In this document: positions 53,110 to 64,000 of the stretch, one piece after another
Layout: each line of letters opens with the position of its first letter
Numbering within the stretch: the first letter of the stretch is position 1
Made by a program: the position numbers and the translations under genes
Source: Sphingosinicella ginsenosidimutans
GTDB lineage: Bacteria; Pseudomonadota; Alphaproteobacteria; Sphingomonadales; Sphingomonadaceae
Reading direction: 5' to 3'
Length of the DNA: 64,000 nt
NCBI RefSeq assembly: GCF_007995055.1
Contig: NZ_VOQQ01000001.1
Coordinates: 434,001-498,000, forward strand
The notes under the pieces: model-generated
What the model saw: the letters and a program-made list of their open reading frames with translations, nothing else
What the model was told of the DNA's origin: nothing
The model's database searches: none

Positions 53110-53136
53110 AGGTCGGGACTGGCTTTTCTCGCGACG

Positions 53137-53385
53137 TCAATTCAACCCTTGGATCTCTCGACGATGATATTCGAGAAATTTGGGATGTGGGAGCAGATCG
53201 GCACGACCGGGTAACCGGAGCTTGCCGTCCGGATTGAGCAACCGCGTTCCCGTATCCGCTAAGCGATCACGGGCGACCAACATGGCATAATCATCATCGA
53301 TTGAGAGCAGACCGCGATCGAACATCCACTGCACCGTGCCAGACAGAACGGTACCGTTTCGAACGCTGCTGGGGCGGGAAGCCAT
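53137..53385 (-). pseudogene. HNH endonuclease C-terminal remnant
   Basis: Eighty-two codons that look like the end of an HNH_2-type endonuclease: SVRNGTVLSGTVQWMFDRGL, IDDDYAMLVARDRLADTGT, and PDGKLRLPGRADLLPHPKF with a final HRREI. The HNH catalytic half that would normally precede NGxxLSxxxxxxFD is missing; the 198 bp before it contain no such sequence. It is therefore a truncated leftover or an independent small gene of unknown role. It lies 27 bp after the XRE gene, convergent to it. Confidence 0.55.
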
Positions 53386-53583
53386 CTAATAACTGCCTGC
53401 GGGGGACCCCGCTAGGGGAGAATCAACATGCAAGGCTTTCGAGCGCCACCATCTCACACAGGCACCGGTGCCTTGCCCAACCAATCGAGGCATTTTGTGT
53501 CGGCTGATTCAGAGTCAATGGCCCGCTATTTGGTAGTGCGTCGGCTGCAATCTAGAGGATGGCTTGGAACGCGCTCGGCACGC

Positions 53584-55140
53584 CTACACATAGAACTTGA
53601 AAGGCTGTCGCTCTGCGCCGGCGGCGCTTCCCATCGTCAACACCTCACCCACCTTGTCCGCGAAACGAATGGTGACGGGCAATCCGTCGCTGAAATTGCA
53701 GGCGTTGTAGTTGATCTTCGTGAGACCCAGGATGTCGGCCAGCACGACTTCGATGGTCGGAAATTCACCGCTCGCGCGCAGCACGGTCACGAACAACGGG
53801 TTTGGTGTCTCCGGACCGATATAGGTGTCGATGCGGGGCGCATATCCCGTGGTCCACAGAAACGCATCTTTGTCGCCAAGCCGGATCGCCGTTCCACGAA
53901 GGCATGGATAATCGCCATCGCGGAAGAGCTTCGTCTCGCCATGGGTCGATCGGATACGTACACCCACGACATTGGTGCCTTCAGGAGCAGCCTTGCTGAA
54001 AGCCTCCCACTCGGCATCGTTGAACTTTGTCCGGCCATGGATGAACAATTCGCTCGGATAAGTCCCGAACCGCTGCTTGTATGTGTCCAAGACGGTCTTG
54101 ATCAACTTCTCGGCGGCTGAATCACTAAGATGAAATTCCTTATCCTCGGTCTGCCAGGGTCCGTTCGCCCCACGAAAGACAACGCCGTCTCCCTCGCTTA
54201 GGAACATCTGCGCCGCGCAGCAGGCGTGATTGTCGGGATGATTCGGAAGGAGTTTGAAGACCAGCCCGACGTAGCAGACGCCCGGCCGCATCCCCGCGAT
54301 CTTCCAAGGAGGTTCGGCTTGCGTCTTGTAGAACAGGCCTGTCGCCAGGTTCCATGCGACGGTGGCGGAATCCTGGGTGCCTCGCTTCGGATACCCCGCC
54401 CTGTTCAGGAATTCGCTGGGAGCGAGTGTCGTCTCGCGAATGAGCTGGGATGTCATTCCCAGCTTCAGCAGCTTCGCTTTGATCTGACGGTGGAAGTCGG
54501 GGATGTCGTCGAACACTGCCTCAAGCGTGTCATCAATGACACCCGCCAGCAGTGGAAGGTCGGCGCGCCCCTTCTGGCGCCTGGAGAGTTCCCCTTTGAC
54601 GAGTTCGAGCTTCCTGCGCTGTCCCGCGACCGGACGGCAGGTCTCGAATACGGCCTCCGGCACGACAAAGATCCAGACATCGACCGTCCGCTCCTCGTTT
54701 TTCGCGTGTCGTTCAAGTGGGTCGATGAACAGCTTGGTCGTTGCAGCCACCGCCTCGTGATGGTTCTCGATCGCTATTGCAGCCTGAATTTCCGCCGAAT
54801 CAAGCTCGTATGCGATCAGGCCTCCCGGATCGGCACGTATCCCGAAAGCCTCTTCGAGGCCGGGAAAGTCGGATAGGTGCAGCCGGAATTCCTTGTCGCG
54901 CTTGCCTCGAGGCGGGATCGCAACTGGATTGCTGATCGCTTCGAGCCAGCGACGCAAGAAATCCAGGCCATGCTTTGTGCCGATCGCGCCGATTGTGATC
55001 TGCGCCCGATCAGGCGTCGATGCTGGTCCATAGAGCGTTAGGCCATCCTTCGGATGGTCGGAAGTCTGCCCATGCGCAAATCCGAGCGATGGCTCCGGCA
55101 CATAGAGGACGGGGACGGATTTTTCGGGAAACTCGATCAA
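53584..55140 (-). CDS. Short prokaryotic Argonaute (MID-PIWI)
   Basis: A 518-residue short pAgo. The MID region (about 130-290) includes [20 protein letters not shown] and [18 protein letters not shown]; the PIWI region follows with [40 protein letters not shown] and [20 protein letters not shown]. The PIWI catalytic aspartates are missing (YVGLVF instead of xxGx[10 protein letters not shown] instead of xxDG), as in all short pAgos, so it binds guide and target but does not cut. It starts with TTG at 55140, overlapping the TIR-APAZ stop, which indicates obligate pairing. With that partner it forms a SPARTA system. Confidence 0.9.
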   Translation of the reverse strand: MIEFPEKSVPVLYVPEPSLGFAHGQTSDHPKDGLTLYGPASTPDRAQITIGAIGTKHGLDFLRRWLEAISNPVAIPPRGKRDKEFRLHLSDFPGLEEAFGIRADPGGLIAYELDSAEIQAAIAIENHHEAVAATTKLFIDPLERHAKNEERTVDVWIFVVPEAVFETCRPVAGQRRKLELVKGELSRRQKGRADLPLLAGVIDDTLEAVFDDIPDFHRQIKAKLLKLGMTSQLIRETTLAPSEFLNRAGYPKRGTQDSATVAWNLATGLFYKTQAEPPWKIAGMRPGVCYVGLVFKLLPNHPDNHACCAAQMFLSEGDGVVFRGANGPWQTEDKEFHLSDSAAEKLIKTVLDTYKQRFGTYPSELFIHGRTKFNDAEWEAFSKAAPEGTNVVGVRIRSTHGETKLFRDGDYPCLRGTAIRLGDKDAFLWTTGYAPRIDTYIGPETPNPLFVTVLRASGEFPTIEVVLADILGLTKINYNACNFSDGLPVTIRFADKVGEVLTMGSAAGAERQPFKFYV

Positions 55141-56516
55141 ACGTCCTCATCCTCATAGTGACCGCCGAGGGTCGTTTCATCAGGCTCTTCGGCATCCTCG
55201 CCGAGGCGGTTGGTCTGCCGCGCCGTGACGGGAGCCGTGAACTGAATAGGCATCGCATCAAGTGTGATGGTGCCGCCGGAACCAACGGCGAGGCCGACGT
55301 AGGGGCTCTCGCCGGCCAACAGTTCCATGAAGGCCATCACGCGCCCATGCCAGGCCTTGTTGCGCCAAACGGAGCAGACGGAGCGCCGCAAGCGAAACTG
55401 AGCCTTCGTGTCGGGAATGACAATCGCCTTGTTGCGCTCGCCTATGTCGGAGAACAGCACGCGGCCTTTCAGGCGCATGTGGGGGTACGGAAAAAGGCTC
55501 GGGATGACGCTGACGCCATATTCCCAGATCTTCTTACGAGAGACGCCGCGCAGCATCGAGTTCCGCCGCTCGCCCTGGCGTCCCCAGGAGACGCGCTTCT
55601 TAAGGGCCAGCTTGTCCTCTCCAACATGGAAGGACAGGCCGCTCGAGAAGGTATGGGCAAGGAACCCTTCCCGGGCACAATGCTTCTCCCACGCTTGACG
55701 CAGGAGGTTCACCATAATGGACTTGGCATCCCGGCTCTCGATCCCGGCATCCGCAGACCCGTTCTCCATGAAATCGAGCATGTCGAAGTCTCGCTCGATG
55801 CGAAACGGCCCGACCCGCTCGAAATGCTCCGTCAGATCGAGCGGGTTTGCGAAGGTCAGAAAGCCATCGCCAAATTCGGCCGTCGGGAATTCAAAGGAAG
55901 CCCCCAGCTTGCGTAGCAACGCGCTCTCGGCCCGGTTGCGCGGAACCAGATGATTCAGCTTCTCCGGCATCCCCACGATTCGGAGCCAGTTGGACGTCAG
56001 AACTTCGGGAGCCGCCTCGATCTCCACGGCATGCCGGCGGAGATACGCATACCACTCGGGCTGGATAATTCCGCCGCCAGCCTTCGGCACCTGCTGCCTT
56101 TCAAGCGACTTGAGAAGACTCGCAAGCCCCTTGGCCCAGCCGCCTTCGAAATCGACATACTGGAGACCGCCGATACCGAAGAGCTTCTGAAAAGTGCGAA
56201 TTTTGAGAGGGATGATGAAATTGGGATCCTGGAGCTGCTTTGTCAGGTCCTCCGCGATTGAGATTTCCTCCCGGACACCCCTTCTGGCGAGGGTTTCGTC
56301 GCTACAGCACAGCAACATCTTGATCGCCCTTGTCTGAAGGGCTGCCGTGAGCTTGCCACGCCATTCGTCGCCGGCATCGAGATCGAAGATGTCGGCGAAG
56401 ACCTTGTAGCCCGCGGCTTCGAGACGTGGAGCGAGCCACAGCACGAACTGGTCGTCGCCGGGCGTCGCCTTGGAAATGAAGATCAGGTCCCGTTCAATCG
56501 GCGCGATCGCATTCAT
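55137..56516 (-). CDS. TIR-APAZ protein, SPARTA effector
   Basis: A 459-residue partner of the short Argonaute. The TIR domain is residues 1-150: [40 protein letters not shown], and [20 protein letters not shown], where the Glu of the REE segment is at the NADase position. The APAZ region (about 170-459) matches the N and PAZ-like scaffold of these proteins. In SPARTA, guide-directed recognition of invader nucleic acid triggers oligomerisation and NAD(P)+ depletion. The ATG at 56516 is preferred over one 15 bp upstream because of GGGAG at better distance. It lies 104 bp after the DUF499 gene, same strand. Confidence 0.88.
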   Translation of the reverse strand: MNAIAPIERDLIFISKATPGDDQFVLWLAPRLEAAGYKVFADIFDLDAGDEWRGKLTAALQTRAIKMLLCCSDETLARRGVREEISIAEDLTKQLQDPNFIIPLKIRTFQKLFGIGGLQYVDFEGGWAKGLASLLKSLERQQVPKAGGGIIQPEWYAYLRRHAVEIEAAPEVLTSNWLRIVGMPEKLNHLVPRNRAESALLRKLGASFEFPTAEFGDGFLTFANPLDLTEHFERVGPFRIERDFDMLDFMENGSADAGIESRDAKSIMVNLLRQAWEKHCAREGFLAHTFSSGLSFHVGEDKLALKKRVSWGRQGERRNSMLRGVSRKKIWEYGVSVIPSLFPYPHMRLKGRVLFSDIGERNKAIVIPDTKAQFRLRRSVCSVWRNKAWHGRVMAFMELLAGESPYVGLAVGSGGTITLDAMPIQFTAPVTARQTNRLGEDAEEPDETTLGGHYEDEDV

Positions 56517-56619
56517 CCCTCGGGCTCCCATCCAAACGGACGAGCACGATTAGGCATCCGCTCGCTCTGGCCGAGCGGCGAACATCTTCGGATCGACGGG
56601 TGATGGAACGACCTCGCCA

Positions 56620-59916
<3,297 letters not shown>

Positions 59917-59929
59917 GTTCCGTTCCCCC

Positions 59930-62719
59930 TTAAATATCCAGCCGGATCTGACGATCGCCGCTCGTGTCGTGGATGGCCGCCGCTGCCTTCGTCAGTTCGG
60001 TCCAATCGGCGATCAGGGCGTTGTAGGCTGTGGCCTCCTTCGCATCCTTTCGCTTGTTGGCGCTGATGTCGTAGAGGCAGTAGGCGAGATCCTTCACCGC
60101 CTCGGCCTGAATGTTGATCTTCTTCAGCAGGACGGCGGTGTCGTGGGAAATGCCGTCCTTCTCATGCTGCCGGACCAGGTGCTGAAGACATTCCCACACC
60201 GTCAGGTGGCGGTCGTCTTCCGGGTCCCAATCGTCGTCGAGTTCATCACGCGAGAGAATGCGGACCTTGCCGGCCGCGCTTTCGACGATGCCCGCGTGCT
60301 TGGCGCTATCGACGGAAATACCGCGCGCGCGGGCAAGGTTGTCGGCGACACCGTAGTCTCCCTTGCCGGTCCCGTGCTGCTCGAACCAGGTGATGGCGAA
60401 CCGCGTGTCCGCGTCGAACTCACCCTGGATGCCGCCGAGAAATTCGTCGAGTTCCCGATTAATGAGCTGAAGTGCGGTCTTCACGCTCATCGGGCTGTCG
60501 TCGGATTCAAGAACGGCCTTGTAGCGCGAGAACACGCCCATGCCGGGGCCGATGGCCGATTGCGGCATATCCGCTGGCGCGATGTTAGCTGCCTGAAGCT
60601 CGGAGATGGCGGGAGGCAGTTCGCGTTTCAAGGCGCGGATGAACTCGGCGCGGGTAATACTCTCGGCGGTGGTTTCCTTCTTCCGGCAAACAAGAACGAC
60701 AGAATTTGCGAGCGCATTGGTCCCAGTGGCGATTGTCCGGGCTGAGCGCTCCGTACGGACTGGCCAAGTGCCGACAATTGCATAACCCGCTTCAATCACG
60801 GCCTGAAGGAAGGTCGCCCATCCGGTCGAACTCAAGCCGTCTTGCTCAACCTCACTTTGCTTAAAGGCATAGTAGATCGTCGCAGGAAACGACGATGATG
60901 ATTGACGTGCAAGACTCGAAATCGCCGCCGTCATACCTGTGAGGAAGTGTTCTTCAGCTTTTGCTTTCCCGCCGTGACGATAAGGTGTCGCCACCAACTC
61001 ATCTTCTTTGGGAACAGAGATGGTGCTTCCGAGGTCAGGATATACGTCTTTGACGTTTCGCCTGAGCCAGACATAGAAATAGTCGGACAGGTCGGCATAA
61101 CCGATATTGTCGTAGTATGGCGGATCAGTTGAGACTACTGCCCCATCCGGCAAACGCACATTCTGTGCATCGTGCTGAAGCTCAGTGCCGGCGGCGTTTG
61201 GCCCTAGACCAGAAAGGGCTTTCCAGACCCAATCGACGGCGCCGAGATAATTTCCTGTGCTATCGCTGAAGATATTGCATTCAGCGAAGTCCCAAGTCAT
61301 CGGGATCGCCTGTCGAGCAAATGTGAAGCGGATAAACTCCGATGACGACCATGTGGCTATAGAGCTGCCAGCATCGGCAAGCCGATCAATCGCAAACGAC
61401 AAATACACGCTGACCGCTTCAGCATAAGCTTTGGCGCCATTGCCTCCGTCGCGCAACGGTGTGGGGTCCGATGAGAGGCCATCGGCGATCGCATCCGCCT
61501 CGATCTGCGATCGGAGCTCACACATCAGATCGCTAAAAGTATTCAGAGCCACCAGCTGTCGGTCTGTGAACAAATCACCGAAGGTCGTCAGGCCATAATC
61601 CACGGTCCAGAAGTTGCGGGGATCGTTCGGCAAGCTGGTTTCCGGTTTCCATTCGGGCTTTGCCGTCAGAGCCAGCGTTTCGTGAGTTTCAGTGGGCGCG
61701 ACATAGGCCCGGCTGCGATTGCCCTCGGCGACGATGGCGATCAGCGTCTGCCCCATTTTGCCAGCACGCCCACTGCTTTTCACATAGTCGGGGGTGATCG
61801 CTGTATCCGACATAAGGCAGCGGAAATTCGCACCGCGACCCGCCTTCGTCCCTTCCTTGGCAGCCGCGATCTCGGCCTTGGTGCCGCCATGCCTGATCCG
61901 ATAGGAAATGGTCTTCGCCTGCTTATCGACAATAGGCTCGACCCAAGCCTCCTTGCCGGCCTTAGTGCTAAGCAGGAAGCTCGACGCGATCGGCACCTGC
62001 ACATCGGAGAAAGCCGGATCGGGACTGGGCACCGTTCGCGCCCAGATCCACGCGATCACCGTCCCTTTGCCACCGCCATGCTCCTTCGGCAGGTCCACCT
62101 GCGGATAAAGGTGCCCGATGCGCTCCCACGCCTTCTCGCGCATCCATTCGCCATAGTATCTAACGTCCTCTGCGAGTCCCTCGGCATTGCGGTAGAACTG
62201 CCGGTCCTTCACGCCGGGATGGATCGGCTCCTTGTCTTTGAACTTCGGCGGAATCTCGATCATCGCCTTGCCGATCATCACCGCGACCGGGTTCAGGTCT
62301 GATCCATAGGCGGGCAGACCGAGGCGCTGTGCTTCCAGCGGGATCGATCCGCCGCCCGAAAACGGGTCATAGACCGGCGGCAGTTCGCCGCCGCAGCTCT
62401 TGCGGATTTCGGCGCGGGCGCGCTCCAGCACCTCCTCGTTGGTCGAGTTCTCCCACTTCACCAGTTCCTCAATGATGCCAAACAGCCGCTTGCGCTCGAC
62501 CTCCTGCGCTTCGTGCGTGGGGAATTTCTCAGGGTCGCTCGACGGATCATCTACAAGCTGGGCGAACAGCACCGCGCGGCACGCCGCCAGCGGGCGGCGC
62601 GCCCACCACAGATGCAGCGTGGAAGGATGCCCGTGTCGGATCGACTTCTCACGCGCCGAGGCTGCGTTGATCGCTTCAAGCGGAATTGCGACTTCGATGA
62701 GTTTCTTCTTATATGTCAT
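59930..62719 (-). CDS. DUF1156 (COG1743) adenine-specific DNA methyltransferase
   Basis: A 929-residue methyltransferase. The N-terminal DUF1156 motif is KKKLIEVAIPLEAINAASAR followed by SIRHGHPSTLHLWWARRPLA. The SAM-binding motif is YDPFSGGGSIPLEAQRLGLP (about residue 95) and the catalytic motif is AVVSTDPPYYDNIGYADLS (about residue 540). The ATG at 62719 is 7 bp after the upstream stop with AGGG nearby; the family N-terminus follows at once. COG1743 enzymes occur as the methyltransferase of type 3 BREX and in DUF499-associated loci. The stretch about 60690-61640, around the DPPY motif, is visibly less GC-rich than the rest. Confidence 0.9.
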   Translation of the reverse strand: MTYKKKLIEVAIPLEAINAASAREKSIRHGHPSTLHLWWARRPLAACRAVLFAQLVDDPSSDPEKFPTHEAQEVERKRLFGIIEELVKWENSTNEEVLERARAEIRKSCGGELPPVYDPFSGGGSIPLEAQRLGLPAYGSDLNPVAVMIGKAMIEIPPKFKDKEPIHPGVKDRQFYRNAEGLAEDVRYYGEWMREKAWERIGHLYPQVDLPKEHGGGKGTVIAWIWARTVPSPDPAFSDVQVPIASSFLLSTKAGKEAWVEPIVDKQAKTISYRIRHGGTKAEIAAAKEGTKAGRGANFRCLMSDTAITPDYVKSSGRAGKMGQTLIAIVAEGNRSRAYVAPTETHETLALTAKPEWKPETSLPNDPRNFWTVDYGLTTFGDLFTDRQLVALNTFSDLMCELRSQIEADAIADGLSSDPTPLRDGGNGAKAYAEAVSVYLSFAIDRLADAGSSIATWSSSEFIRFTFARQAIPMTWDFAECNIFSDSTGNYLGAVDWVWKALSGLGPNAAGTELQHDAQNVRLPDGAVVSTDPPYYDNIGYADLSDYFYVWLRRNVKDVYPDLGSTISVPKEDELVATPYRHGGKAKAEEHFLTGMTAAISSLARQSSSSFPATIYYAFKQSEVEQDGLSSTGWATFLQAVIEAGYAIVGTWPVRTERSARTIATGTNALANSVVLVCRKKETTAESITRAEFIRALKRELPPAISELQAANIAPADMPQSAIGPGMGVFSRYKAVLESDDSPMSVKTALQLINRELDEFLGGIQGEFDADTRFAITWFEQHGTGKGDYGVADNLARARGISVDSAKHAGIVESAAGKVRILSRDELDDDWDPEDDRHLTVWECLQHLVRQHEKDGISHDTAVLLKKINIQAEAVKDLAYCLYDISANKRKDAKEATAYNALIADWTELTKAAAAIHDTSGDRQIRLDI

Positions 62720-62726
62720 TGTGGCC

Positions 62727-64000
62727 CTACGTGATGTCGTTCTTGAGGTGTCCTGGCAAATATCCGACGACAACACGTCCGGTCTCGGCATCCCAGAAAT
62801 AATAGAGTCGAAAACCTAGTCTCTCATCACGGCTGTTGCTACCTTTCAGATGCCAATCAAGCTCGCGCGTAGAGTCCTGATAGCGAACGAAATATGCTCC
62901 CCCAAAGTTCTTTGCCTTGTTCTCTTGGGCAAAGCATGGAGTATTTTCCAGACCGAGTTCCCCGAGCCTTTGCTCAAAAGCATTCTTGTGCTCGATTCCG
63001 CCAATGCGGCGCATGGGGACGTATAGATCCCGCATCATCAGAAGTGCATTGTAGACAAGAGCGACATCCTTGAAGTCCGAGCTTCGGGCAGCCTTGATCG
63101 CCTTCGGATGCAGTTCCACTTGGCCACTGAGATGAGCCTGAGCCCAGGTCTCGATCTCCTCCAAGCTTTCCGGCAAAATTGGCGCTGCGCTCTTGGGGCT
63201 CTCCGAAAGCACCGCATCGAGACGCGCCTGTAGCGCCATATAGCTCGCCTTGATCTGACGCAGCTCCGACAGAGCCTGTTGCCTCTCGGCGTCGGCGTTC
63301 AGCGCCAACTCGAGACTGGCCTCGGCCTCTTGCTTCGCCGCGCGCAACTCCTCGTCTGCAAGCCGCAAAAGTTCGGCGTCTCCTTGCCCTTCGCCTGAAG
63401 CGCTTTCACGAGCCCGTTGCGCCGCTATGCGCTTGACGTGCTGAAACGACGGCTGCTCCCGTTCGAGAACATCGCGCGGGCGAGTGATCCGAAGGGCCTG
63501 CTCAACGAGGAAATCTGCAAAGGTTGAGCCGACACTATCTCCCCAGTGGGCGATACGTGCGGCCGTCGCGACTGGATGGTCGGTCGGGAGATGTGCGCTT
63601 GGGTCAAAGCCGGGATTATAGGTCCGAACTGCCTGGCGATAGACCGAGAACTCTCGGCCCACACGATCCGACAAAGAGAACGCCGCTTTGGATGTAATGA
63701 CAACGGCATGCACAAATCCGACCGTCCTTCGGATGAAGGGGGGGACAGGAATTGCCGTCTCGTCGGCGTTTTCGCTTCCCTCTGGTGTGGAGAAGACGAC
63801 AACGGGATGATGGCGATGCGGCGCTTCCAGAAAGGCTACAAGGTCATCGACATCCTGCTCCGACTTCACGAGCCACGGGTCTGCCGATGTCGGGCGGCCA
63901 TCAAGATAGGCCTCCTGCGTAAACGCGATGCCACGGACGAAATTAGGTATCGATCGCGGAATCGGCTCGGCACTTCCTCGCTGCGCGCAGATGAGACGGA
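62727..64000 (-). CDS. Uncharacterised coiled-coil defence-island protein, N-terminus beyond the window
   Basis: The frame is open to the right edge, with coding-like sequence before the first possible GTG (63869): RGIAFTQEAYLDGRPTSADP precedes it, so the true start is outside. Visible landmarks are HHPVVVFSTPEGSENADETA, RTVGFVHAVVITSKAAFSLS, and a coiled coil rich in Ala/Glu (about 63180-63420). The C-terminal domain is HLKGSNSRDERLGFRLYYFW then DAETGRVVVGYLPGHLKND, a compact beta-rich fold I cannot name. It ends 7 bp before the DUF1156 gene, so it belongs to the same operon. No function is assigned. Confidence 0.8.
   Translation of the reverse strand, partial: RLICAQRGSAEPIPRSIPNFVRGIAFTQEAYLDGRPTSADPWLVKSEQDVDDLVAFLEAPHRHHPVVVFSTPEGSENADETAIPVPPFIRRTVGFVHAVVITSKAAFSLSDRVGREFSVYRQAVRTYNPGFDPSAHLPTDHPVATAARIAHWGDSVGSTFADFLVEQALRITRPRDVLEREQPSFQHVKRIAAQRARESASGEGQGDAELLRLADEELRAAKQEAEASLELALNADAERQQALSELRQIKASYMALQARLDAVLSESPKSAAPILPESLEEIETWAQAHLSGQVELHPKAIKAARSSDFKDVALVYNALLMMRDLYVPMRRIGGIEHKNAFEQRLGELGLENTPCFAQENKAKNFGGAYFVRYQDSTRELDWHLKGSNSRDERLGFRLYYFWDAETGRVVVGYLPGHLKNDIT

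Noticed and set aside
53461..53472. Palindrome GGCACCGGTGCC downstream of the Argonaute gene
   Set aside because: A lone 12-bp palindrome in GC-rich DNA with no promoter or T-tract beside it; too little to call a site.
53428..54120. Forward open frame of 230 codons across the end of the Argonaute gene
   Set aside because: It is an antisense shadow of the pAgo C-terminus with no recognisable features.
53584..55140. Catalytically active long-type Argonaute
   Set aside because: The protein lacks N and PAZ domains and the PIWI aspartates; it is a short pAgo.

Overview
This is high-GC DNA with alphaproteobacterial gene content, most probably from a sphingomonad (Sphingomonas, Sphingobium or Novosphingobium type). 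The evidence is several acyl-CoA dehydrogenase / enoyl-CoA hydratase / CaiB catabolic cassettes, Spinster-type MFS transporters, COG2159 amidohydrolases, and an island carrying a large serine recombinase, ParB-like proteins and a DUF5681-terminase module. No rRNA, tRNA, CRISPR array or recognisable insertion sequence was seen.

Positions 1-30978 are a catabolic region for an unidentified CoA-activated substrate. It holds seven acyl-CoA dehydrogenases (the first runs off the left edge), five enoyl-CoA hydratase family proteins, two type III CoA transferases, an SCP-x-like thiolase next to an HMG-CoA-synthase-like/OB-fold protein, a MaoC hydratase, an SDR dehydrogenase, two amidohydrolases, a double cupin, a nitronate monooxygenase-like flavoprotein, both ETF subunits, two MFS transporters, and LysR and IclR regulators. 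Genes are packed in short operons with ATGA overlaps. A cassette of small acyl-CoA dehydrogenase, large acyl-CoA dehydrogenase, hydratase and divergent MFS transporter occurs twice (17780-23653 and 26314-30978). A nearly identical 20-bp inverted repeat overlaps the promoters at 6216-6235 and 16466-16485, which points to one shared regulator.

At about 31000-31360 the gene content changes. Clustered GGGAA inverted repeats mark the junction. They are followed by a small HTH-like protein gene, a large serine recombinase and two ParB/RepB-like genes (31343-35251), the likely integration module of a genomic island.

Positions 35507-46965 form a first defence block. A tight operon encodes a Cas4-like nuclease/RNase H-like/SF1 helicase fusion, McrB (with a PUA/EVE-like insertion) and McrC. 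It is divergent from a WYL regulator and a HEPN-like protein, and a separate UPF1-like helicase follows. Positions 47521-50818 hold a ParB-methyltransferase, a DUF5681 protein and a frameshifted terminase large subunit behind a leader terminator. Positions 50834-53109 hold a two-gene unit, a PD-(D/E)xK nuclease plus a stand-alone version of the McrB N-terminal domain, divergent from an XRE regulator. This pair is the best candidate here for an undescribed system.

Positions 53137-64000 all read leftwards: an uncharacterised coiled-coil protein (cut by the window edge), a DUF1156 DNA methyltransferase, a DUF499 ATPase, a SPARTA pair (TIR-APAZ plus short Argonaute), and an HNH remnant. Together these make a dense defence island beside a catabolic region. 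Family names are from recognition of motifs; no database search was possible.
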